From a bacterium (GTDB lineage Bacteria; Chloroflexota; Dormibacteria; UBA8260; Bog-877): DNA of 14,129 bases. The notes under the pieces are model-generated. The model saw only the letters and a program-made list of their open reading frames with translations. It was not told the DNA's origin and did no database searches. The DNA lies in assembly GCA_021802115.1 (NCBI GenBank), contig JAKABA010000089.1:1-14129 (forward strand), given 5' to 3'. Positions 7,059 through 13,287 of the stretch are shown here, in pieces (the first letter of the stretch is position 1; each line of letters begins with the position of its first letter). The position numbers and the translations under genes are program-made.

Positions 7059-8383
7059 GTCCTCCTCCGGGACTGTTTGGGATCCCAGTGCAGCACCGTG
7101 GAGCGGGACTGCTGCAGCCAGCTCCGCACCGCGCGCGCGACGTCGGCGGCGGTGACCGCTCGGTAGCGCTCTGGCAGTTCGTCCACGAGCTCGGGTTGAC
7201 GATGGATCGCCGCCATCACCCCCAATTCACGCAGCCGGCCGAGCCGGCTGTCATTGTTGGCGTGGTAGGAGCTGAGCTCCCGCCTTCTGGCGCGCTCCAC
7301 CTCCTGCTCCGTCGGGCCCTCCGCGGCGAAACTGGCTAGCTCCTCATCGAGAGCATCGAGCGCGGCCGCGGTGCTCACCCCCGGCCTGGGGGTGGCTTCG
7401 AGGGTGAAGAGGGCAGGGCCAAGGAACTCGAAGGAGTCGCCGATGGGGTAGTGGGGTCCGCCTCCCACGTGCAGCAGCAGCTCGCGCCCCTGCACCAGGG
7501 ACCGCTGGAGCCTGGAGGAGCGCCCATCCGTCAGGATCCGTGCCGCCAGCGCCAGGGGCAGATGGTCCTCGTGTCCGAATGGGGCGGTCGGGTACCCCAC
7601 CGCAAGCTGCGGGGTCGGGGCCAAGGGGTCCTCGCGATGAAACTCCCTCCTCGAGGTCGGCAATGGCTCGTCGAGCTGTGGCGTGGGCGGCTCCTCGCGC
7701 GAGGCCACCTGCCCGAGGTGGCGCTCCACCAGCGCCTTGGCTTGATCAACCTCGAAGTCGCCCGTCAAAACCAGCGTGGCGTTGCCAGGCCCGTACCAGG
7801 TCCGATAGAAGTCGCGGGCGTCCTCGACCGTGGCCGCCTCAAGGTCGGCGAATTCGCCGTAGTAGTTGTGGCAGTTGGGGTAGGTCGTGAAGGCGTACTG
7901 GGACAGCCACAACCAGGAGAAGCCCCCGTACGGTTGATTGAGGACGTTGCCCCTCACCTCCTCCTCGACGACATCGACCTGATTGCGCAGGGTCTCCTCA
8001 TTCAGGTCGAGGGAGCCCATCCGGTCCCCTTCCAGGAAGCAGGCCATCTCCAGGGCGGACGCGGGGAGCACCTCGAAGTACGCCGTGTAGTCGTGACGGG
8101 TGAATCCGTTCAAGAGGCCGCCGGCGGAGTTGATGAGGTTGCCGAAATGGGGCTTGGGTACGCGATGGGTCCCCTGGAACATGAGGTGCTCGAACAGGTG
8201 GGCGAACCCGGTCCGACCCTCGGGCTCCAGCCTGAAACCGGCGCGGTAGAAGACGCCCACACCCACCGTGGGAGACGAACGCTCGGCGCTCAGGACCACC
8301 TCCAGCCCATTGCCGAGAAAGTAGGTGACCAGCTCCGGGGGCCGTATCGTGACCGGGCCGGCCGACCCTGGATGCGAACTCAT
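7055..8383 (-). CDS. M16 family zinc metallopeptidase, catalytic subunit
   Basis: This is a 442-residue protein from ATG at 8383. The inverted zinc motif HLFEH is at residues 62-66 within FAHLFEHLMFQGT. The third ligand Glu is expected in VVEEEVRG (about 138-145), 75-77 residues later as in the family. The conserved N-G-T-D-Y-T element appears as GGLLNGFTRHDYTAYFEVLP (88-107). The second domain has GRSSRLQRSLVQGRELLLHV, which lacks the Tyr of the Arg/Tyr pair, so this subunit cuts while the downstream partner supplies that site. The frame remains open upstream for 118 codons, but that part is Arg/Pro-rich and unlike M16 proteins. The ATG at 8383 fits the family start and has a promoter-like TAGCAT directly before it, suggesting a leaderless message. 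No signal peptide is apparent. Confidence 0.93.
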   Translation of the reverse strand: MSSHPGSAGPVTIRPPELVTYFLGNGLEVVLSAERSSPTVGVGVFYRAGFRLEPEGRTGFAHLFEHLMFQGTHRVPKPHFGNLINSAGGLLNGFTRHDYTAYFEVLPASALEMACFLEGDRMGSLDLNEETLRNQVDVVEEEVRGNVLNQPYGGFSWLWLSQYAFTTYPNCHNYYGEFADLEAATVEDARDFYRTWYGPGNATLVLTGDFEVDQAKALVERHLGQVASREEPPTPQLDEPLPTSRREFHREDPLAPTPQLAVGYPTAPFGHEDHLPLALAARILTDGRSSRLQRSLVQGRELLLHVGGGPHYPIGDSFEFLGPALFTLEATPRPGVSTAAALDALDEELASFAAEGPTEQEVERARRRELSSYHANNDSRLGRLRELGVMAAIHRQPELVDELPERYRAVTAADVARAVRSWLQQSRSTVLHWDPKQSRRRT

Positions 8384-8397
8384 GGTGTCAGATGCTA
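8384..8397 (-). promoter_or_regulatory. Candidate -10 element for a leaderless M16 transcript
   Basis: On the minus strand TAGCAT (complement of 8392-8397) lies eight bases before the ATG of the catalytic M16 gene. It fits the TAnnnT -10 pattern used by many high-GC bacteria for leaderless genes, with transcription starting at or within about two bases of the ATG. No Shine-Dalgarno sequence is present in this interval, which agrees. No convincing -35 box is seen. Confidence 0.35.
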
Positions 8398-8540
8398 CCA
8401 ATGGCGACCACTTGGGGATCGCCACCGCGACCGCGCCAGGTGGTTGCCCCCTACCCACCTGATGCCGGTGTGGATGCGCTACGGCAAAGCGCGCAGGCGG
8501 CGGTCGTGCACCGTGCCCGGCGTTCGGTCGATCCCGTCGA

Positions 8541-8596
8541 CAAGCTGCGAGGGCCAGCTTGGAGGTCGTACCCTCCGGGAGGGCGGTGCTCCGCCC
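8541..8596. repeat. Three consecutive short hairpins
   Basis: CAAGCTG/CAGCTTG (7-bp stem, 7-base loop) lies at 8541-8561. CCCTC/GAGGG with a CGG loop lies at 8571-8583. GGGCGG/CCGCCC with a TGCT loop lies at 8581-8596 and shares three bases with the second, so the last two are mutually exclusive. The group lies about 160 bp outside the M16 start. No T-tract follows on either strand, so a simple terminator is unlikely. Confidence 0.35.
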
Positions 8597-9156
8597 GGCC
8601 GAGCACGGAGATGGGCGCCGGGTGAGCGCGCACAAGCGCAACAGCTCAGCTGGGCGAATCCCGGGAACTACGTCGGGACCGCGCGCGGGCATGAACCGAA
8701 TGGCCGGCGCAATCTTGGTGAGCTCGCGGACGATCACCAGCGCCGGTTAGACGGCACCTCTTCCGAGGGCACATCACAGTCGGGACCGGGGGCCGCCGGC
8801 CGACCGCGGAGACGGATTAGGTCACTTTGACTGGTTTCTGCCGTGAAGACCGGGGCCGGCAGCCGCGGGACCGTCGAGGGTCGTGCGGCTTGTCGCGGCG
8901 ATTCATCGTCCCCGGTGATTCAGCCCGATGTCGGATGCGGTGGAAGTGATGTTCACTGCTGGTCTCGGTGTCGCGGGACTCGTGCGACCGCGCCGAACAG
9001 TCGGCCCTAGGGTCTTGGGGTAGGTCCCGAACCCAGCCTCAGGCATCCCGCGCGCCTCCGGTCTCGGGGCTTTCCTTGTAACGATCCGCTGACGGGAGCC
9101 GCGGCCAGCGATGCAGTGCGACTGGACCTGCTAATGTCCGCCAGCGGAAGGGAGAT

Positions 9157-9182
9157 CGGCAAGCAAGTGTGCGTGCTTGCCG
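9157..9182. repeat. Perfect 9-bp stem-loop
   Basis: CGGCAAGCA and TGCTTGCCG pair perfectly around the 8-base loop AGTGTGCG. This is the longest uninterrupted stem seen in the gene-free region. No run of T follows on either strand, so intrinsic termination is not supported. It could be part of a small RNA or a regulator binding site. Confidence 0.4.
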
Positions 9183-9719
9183 CAGGCAGCGGTGGTGGAC
9201 GTTTGTCGGCACCGCCGTGGCGGGAGTGGACGGGGCTGTTGAACGGGTGGTGGCACGCGCGGTGGATCCCTGCCGGAGCCAACCTCGCCTTGGGTGGGTG
9301 CTGGGCGAGTGTGCCGTGGCCGATTCGTGACTGTCGGGTGAACCCCGCACGACAGCTGACGCACTTCGGGTCGGCAACCATGGCCGGGTTGCGTGAGGGG
9401 ACGGTCCCAGGCTGCGGTGGGAACGCTCGGCCCGATTGGGGGGGCAGGTCTTGAAGCGAGCTGGGGCCCCGGCGGATTCGGAAGCTGGTGCGCCAGGTGG
9501 CGTCGAGCCCTCCGCGGACCTGCGACCGATCCCGGCTCCCGTGCTGCTGTGGACCCGCCGCTGCAAGAGTCGGCGGCAGGAACGTAGCATCGCGGGGCCC
9601 CGCACGACCTTGCTGCGCCCACACGGCTCCATAGCTGGACCTCCCTGGTCGAGGCCGCCGCGATGTGGACACTCAAGGCGGCGACGGGCCGGCCACGTGC
9701 GGACACCGACTGTCCGATC

Positions 9720-9777
9720 GTGCCTTCGGGCACTACTGCCTGATGCGATTGGCGCCGACCCCACGTGGTAGTGGGGT
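9720..9777. repeat. UUCG tetraloop hairpin followed by a second hairpin
   Basis: GTGCC-TTCG-GGCAC at 9720-9733 forms the very stable C(UUCG)G tetraloop when transcribed rightward. After 24 bases, ACCCCAC/GTGGGGT with a GTGGTA loop forms a 7-bp stem at 9758-9777. The orientation of the tetraloop favours rightward transcription. No T-tract is present. Confidence 0.35.
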
Positions 9778-10035
9778 GGTGGTCGGGCGGACTGGGCGCT
9801 CCTCGACGACCGTCGGCGCGAGGCACAGTTCGCACAGTAGGCGCCGGCTCAGTCGACACGGTCCTTGGCGGAAGCGAGAACCTGGCTGGCGGCATCAGCT
9901 TCCAGATCCGCGGGCGCGGTGGAGGCGGCCCTGCCGTGGCGCCGGCTAGTCAGATGGTGCCGCGGACGGATGCGGAGCGAGCGCGCCAGGAGGAGAGCGC
10001 CCGTCCCCCCCACCGAGGTGCGGAGGCGGCGATTG

Positions 10036-13000
10036 ATGGCCCCTATTAATAGGTGTGTTCGGCTTGCCCCATGCCTCGGGCTCGCCGCCGCGATTGCCCT
10101 CGCGGCGGCTGCCGCGACACCGGGCTTGGTCCTGGCCGCGGCACCGTCCACCCCGATACCCGTGGCAGCGGGTGCGCGACTTCCCAACTCCGCCTCGGCG
10201 GCAAATGGCGGGACGAGTTTCATCTGCCCGGTTGGTGGGACGCTGACCACGGCGCATTTGGTCCCCAACCTGCGGCCGGATCCGGTGCTCGGTAGCGGGG
10301 CCGACTCACTACTCGGTCAGCCCGCGATCACCACGACCCCGGCCGGCCTGCCCGCAGGCGAGATCGGGATCTCGGGTGCTGCTGCGACGACCGGAAGTCC
10401 TGCGAGTCCAGCGCCTGCCAGCTCGTTTGCGGCCGGCTTCGCGGCCACCACCGAGCTCTATGAGGTGCCCAACAGCAGCACCGGCGGGCCGGCGCCGGCT
10501 GGCTCGCCCGGAGCGTTCGACGCATTCCAGGGGGCTCCGCTGGCCGCGCTGCCCTCAGGGAGGTTCACCCACGCCGCCGGGGCATTCACCGGCGCTGGGC
10601 TCCCCTACGCACAGCTGTTCCCGATCGTGGGCGGAGCTGCTGCCTTCAGCGATCCGTTGATTCCCGGTGGGGTTACGACACGGGTCACCTACCAGAGCTA
10701 CATGACCGACCGGACTGCGTGGACGATCGGCGACCAGCCCGCCTCCCAGTGTGGTGCCGGGCGGGAATATGCGGTTCTCACATTCTCGATCTCGCCATAC
10801 GTGGGCCATCAGCTGGTGGTGGGAGAGGCCTACGCCGCTTACCTCCTGGTCCGGAACACCAGTGCCACTGAACCTCTGGCGAATCACCTCTGGTACTTCC
10901 AGGCAGCCGCCCCCGCACGGCCTCCGGCATCGCTGACGGTTTCGGTGACCAACGATGCTTCCGGCACGGGTCTGTACCAACAGATCGCGCAGGCGCGATC
11001 CCCGGGCGTCCCGGTGACCTTCAAGGTCAGTGTCTCCAACACCAGCCCGGTCGAGGAGACGATCAGGTCGATCTCGGAGAGCTACCGCGGAGTGTCGCGA
11101 CCGGCCTGCCCGCAGGATCTGGGCTTGGTCCTGAGCCCGGGTGCGGGGCTCGTTTGCGCAGTTGATCCAGGGGCGCAGTCACCTCCGGCCGGTGAGACCG
11201 TCACGAACGCGGTCACCGTGACGGTCAGTGATGCTGGCGGGCGCGGCTCCACGGCGACAGGCGTCTCCTTCGTCAGCACCGCTGCCGCGCCGAGCACCCC
11301 CGAGGTTTCGGTCGCCGTCGTTGCCGGCACCGCGGGGTATGGGCCATCCGAAGTCGACCCGACCGCTAACGCCCCGTTGCCTCTGCGCGTGGTCGCTCGC
11401 AATGACGGGGCCGTCCCGGAGGTGATCAAGTCCGTCACGGAATCAGACGGTCTCGCGCGCGTCCGGGTCTGCACTCAGGACTTCGGCCTGGATCTGGCGG
11501 TGGGCGATTCTCTCTCGTGCAGGTTCCAGTCGCCGGAGGGTCCCCCTCGCGCCGGGCAGCACCGCGCTTACACCGTGACGGTGGTGGTGGCTGAGCGGGG
11601 GAAGCCGGCGGACACCGCAGAGGGATCGGGCGTGGCGAGCGTGACCACCGCCCCGGCGGCGCCCGCCTTGAAGGTGAGGGTGAGGCTGCGCAATGACGCC
11701 GGAGGCCGGGGTAGGTACTTGGCTACTGAGGAGGCGTCGACCCCTGGAGCGGACGTGCCCTTTCTCTTGACCATCACCAACGACGGCGCGGCCGTGGAGG
11801 AGATCACCCAGGTCTCGGACCACCATGGGGGAGTCGATATGCCCGCGTGTCGAAGCCTGGACGGCCGCATGCTGGGCGTTGGCGAGGTGCTCTCCTGCGG
11901 GTTCGTCTTGCGGGGCTATGCCCCCGGCTGGGGCCAGACCGCCGACAACACCGCCGCCGTGGTCGTGTCCCAGCCCGGCGACCCGGGGAACACGGCCGAT
12001 GGGGCCGATGTCTCGTCGGTCAAGACCGCCGCAGCGGCTATCTCTGTGACGGTGGCGGTGAGCGCGATGAAGGTCGTGCCCGGCCAGACCGTCACCTACA
12101 CCCTCCGAGTCACCAACAGCGGGACTGCGCCGGCGCGAGATGTGCAGGTCACGGACGTGCTCTCCGGAACGGCCGCCTTCGTCGTTCTTGACGGCACTGG
12201 CGGGTCCACGGACTCCTTTGCCGGCCGCCCTGTTGAGCGCGTGAACAAGGTCGGGGTTGCCACCTACCGGTGGCGTTACCCGAGCCTGGGAGCCGATGGG
12301 GGAACCGCCATCGTCGTTTACAAGGTGACCGTCTTGGGCCCGGGGCCCGTGCCGCCGGAGCCGAGTGACTCGTTTGTGGTCATGGACACTGTCAGCGTCG
12401 GACCTTCGGCGGCATGCGCTCCCCAAGGGTGCACCGCCTCGACTACGAGCATCCTCGCGGCCCCGGTCGGCACGGTGGGCGCGGCCAGCACACGTGGCCC
12501 CGGGGCTCCCGGGACCGGCGCCGCGATGCCCCTGTTGCCGGCGGGTACGTTGATCCTTCTCGGTGGGGTCCTGATCTGGGCGGGAAACTTCTGCCGGCTC
12601 TCCCGCACGACGCCCGCCTTGGCGATTCCGCGCAGAGCTCGATGCCGAGGAGACCAGATGGAGTGGGGCGGGCGGTGCTCGGCCCGTCCGCGGCAAGCAA
12701 CGGCGAAGGGTCCGCTCCGTTTGGCTGAAAGGCTGGGCCCACGCGGTTTCACCGCCGCGAGCGGCCGTTGGGGCCGGGCTCGCGCGGGCACGGGTGGCTT
12801 CGGAGCGGGCATCTTCCGCCCGGCTCTCACGAAGCACGGACCACTGCAGCGCCCCACCGGCCCGGAATGGCACCGCGGCGGTGTGGCTACTTCCTTGGCC
12901 GCCGTCCGGGCTCCGCCCAGGTGGTGCGCGACGGCTACTGCCGTCTGGCTTCGGGCCAGCCCGTGCGTGGCTAGCATCCATGGTCCGGGCGCACCTCCGG

Positions 13001-13059
13001 GTCAATCCATCGCCGACATCGAGGGGATGAACTTGGCTGTCGCTCGGTGGTGGTGGTGA
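10036..13059 (+). CDS. Large exported protein with three CX15C modules and a DUF11-like domain
   Basis: The ATG at 10036 has GGAGG at 10022-10026, nine bases upstream, and begins a clear signal peptide (helix about residues 10-34, cleavage near VLA-AAPS). Residues 37-295 are Ala/Gly/Pro/Thr-rich and unrecognised. Three homologous modules follow at about 298-421, 422-542 and 543-668. Each has a beta-rich V-N core, a Cys pair with exactly 15 residues between (C358/C374, C479/C495, C605/C621) and an ending like S-V-TTA. A DUF11-like domain starts at 669 (ISVTVAVSAMKVVPGQTVTY and on to LRVTNSGTAPARDVQVTDVL). A Thr/Gly/Pro stretch leads to a hydrophobic segment (LPAGTLILLGGVLIWAGNF, 834-852) followed by Arg, resembling a membrane anchor; LPAGT is not a true LPxTG sortase site. 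Residues from about 855 to 1007 look non-coding in composition, so the natural C-terminus may be near 12600. The likely role is a cell-surface or adhesin-like protein. Confidence 0.8.
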   Translation: MAPINRCVRLAPCLGLAAAIALAAAAATPGLVLAAAPSTPIPVAAGARLPNSASAANGGTSFICPVGGTLTTAHLVPNLRPDPVLGSGADSLLGQPAITTTPAGLPAGEIGISGAAATTGSPASPAPASSFAAGFAATTELYEVPNSSTGGPAPAGSPGAFDAFQGAPLAALPSGRFTHAAGAFTGAGLPYAQLFPIVGGAAAFSDPLIPGGVTTRVTYQSYMTDRTAWTIGDQPASQCGAGREYAVLTFSISPYVGHQLVVGEAYAAYLLVRNTSATEPLANHLWYFQAAAPARPPASLTVSVTNDASGTGLYQQIAQARSPGVPVTFKVSVSNTSPVEETIRSISESYRGVSRPACPQDLGLVLSPGAGLVCAVDPGAQSPPAGETVTNAVTVTVSDAGGRGSTATGVSFVSTAAAPSTPEVSVAVVAGTAGYGPSEVDPTANAPLPLRVVARNDGAVPEVIKSVTESDGLARVRVCTQDFGLDLAVGDSLSCRFQSPEGPPRAGQHRAYTVTVVVAERGKPADTAEGSGVASVTTAPAAPALKVRVRLRNDAGGRGRYLATEEASTPGADVPFLLTITNDGAAVEEITQVSDHHGGVDMPACRSLDGRMLGVGEVLSCGFVLRGYAPGWGQTADNTAAVVVSQPGDPGNTADGADVSSVKTAAAAISVTVAVSAMKVVPGQTVTYTLRVTNSGTAPARDVQVTDVLSGTAAFVVLDGTGGSTDSFAGRPVERVNKVGVATYRWRYPSLGADGGTAIVVYKVTVLGPGPVPPEPSDSFVVMDTVSVGPSAACAPQGCTASTTSILAAPVGTVGAASTRGPGAPGTGAAMPLLPAGTLILLGGVLIWAGNFCRLSRTTPALAIPRRARCRGDQMEWGGRCSARPRQATAKGPLRLAERLGPRGFTAASGRWGRARAGTGGFGAGIFRPALTKHGPLQRPTGPEWHRGGVATSLAAVRAPPRWCATATAVWLRASPCVASIHGPGAPPGQSIADIEGMNLAVARWWW
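10042..10053. repeat. 12-bp AT-rich perfect palindrome at the start of the surface protein gene
   Basis: CCTATTAATAGG is perfectly self-complementary and covers codons 3-6 of the gene starting at 10036. It stands out because the surrounding DNA is very GC-rich. It could be a repressor operator just after the start codon, or only an easily melted start region. Codon choice here (ATT AAT AGG) differs from the rest of the gene. Confidence 0.3.
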
Positions 13060-13167
13060 GGCGACTATTCGGCGGACCTTGGATAAGCTCCGGGCGCATC
13101 GCCCATGTGACGATTTCGTGAGATGGCGTTTCTTGGCCGCTTCCAGCACCACAGGACCGTCAGATCC

Positions 13168-13176
13168 TGTTAAAGT
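13168..13176 (+). promoter_or_regulatory. Extended -10 promoter candidate for the TPTPTS protein gene
   Basis: TGTTAAAGT fits TGn-TAnnnT, an extended -10 box. It lies in one of the least GC-rich stretches of the intergenic gap. No good -35 box is at the expected distance (13148-13153 reads ACCACA), which is tolerated in extended -10 promoters. Transcription would start near 13183 and give a leader of about 105 bases. Confidence 0.4.
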
Positions 13177-13184
13177 CGGGTCTA

Positions 13185-13263
13185 CGTCCTCGGGAGGGAC
13201 GCAGAGCGAGATGGCGACACCTGGTGCAGGGGTGCTGCGGTCACCCCCACGTCTCGGCACCAG
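13185..13263 (+). promoter_or_regulatory. Strongly structured 5' leader of the TPTPTS protein gene
   Basis: Hairpin A is CGTCC/GGACG (13185-13201, 7-base loop). Hairpin B combines an outer 7-bp stem CTGGTGC (13221-13227) with GCACCAG (13257-13263) and an inner 6-bp stem GGGGTG (13229-13234) with CACCCC (13242-13247). Hairpin B ends seven bases before the AAGGAG ribosome site at 13271-13276. An alternative stem, GCGACACC (13214-13221) with GGTGCTGC (13231-13238, one mismatch and one wobble), excludes hairpin B, so two states are possible. GACGCAGAGC at 13199-13208 resembles the GACGCAAAGC core of the cyclic-di-GMP-I (GEMM) riboswitch, but the 5' half of that class is not recognisable, so class assignment is not made. 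Confidence 0.4.
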
Positions 13264-13287
13264 CGCCTGAAAGGAGCGACAGATCTG

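Larger units (their letters stand above)
8384..10035. other. 1.65-kb gene-free, hairpin-rich region
   Basis: No supportable protein gene was found. The long frames here on both strands encode Arg/Pro/Ser/Gly-rich sequences without domains, hydrophobic periodicity or ribosome sites. The region separates the divergent M16 operon from the large secreted protein gene. It holds several perfect inverted repeats: 8541-8561, 8571-8583 and 8581-8596; 9157-9182; 9555-9576 (CCGCCG/CGGCGG); 9592-9603 (GCGGGGCCCCGC); 9720-9733; and 9758-9777. GCACAGT is directly repeated at 9823 and 9832 with a 9-bp period. No tRNA, tmRNA, RNase P or SRP RNA signature was recognised. It could contain unannotated small RNAs, regulatory DNA or decayed sequence. 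Confidence 0.55.

Noticed and set aside
8651..8675. GGGCGAATCCC resembling the T-arm of a tRNA.
   Set aside because: The loop is only 5 bases instead of 7, and no acceptor, D or anticodon arms can be assembled around it.
8384..8737. N-terminal extension of the M16 catalytic protein by 118 codons.
   Set aside because: The extension is Arg/Pro/Ala-rich and unlike M16 proteins. The ATG at 8383 gives the normal family length and start.
9007..9895. Long overlapping minus-strand frames (over 220 codons) that could be genes.
   Set aside because: Their translations are Arg/Pro/Ser/His-rich with no domain, hydrophobic core or ribosome site. Similar frames occur on both strands here, as expected from low stop-codon frequency at high GC.
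12534..12561. LPAGT before a hydrophobic segment as a sortase signal.
   Set aside because: The motif is not LPxTG or LAxTG, and no sortase gene is in the window. A plain membrane anchor is the simpler reading.
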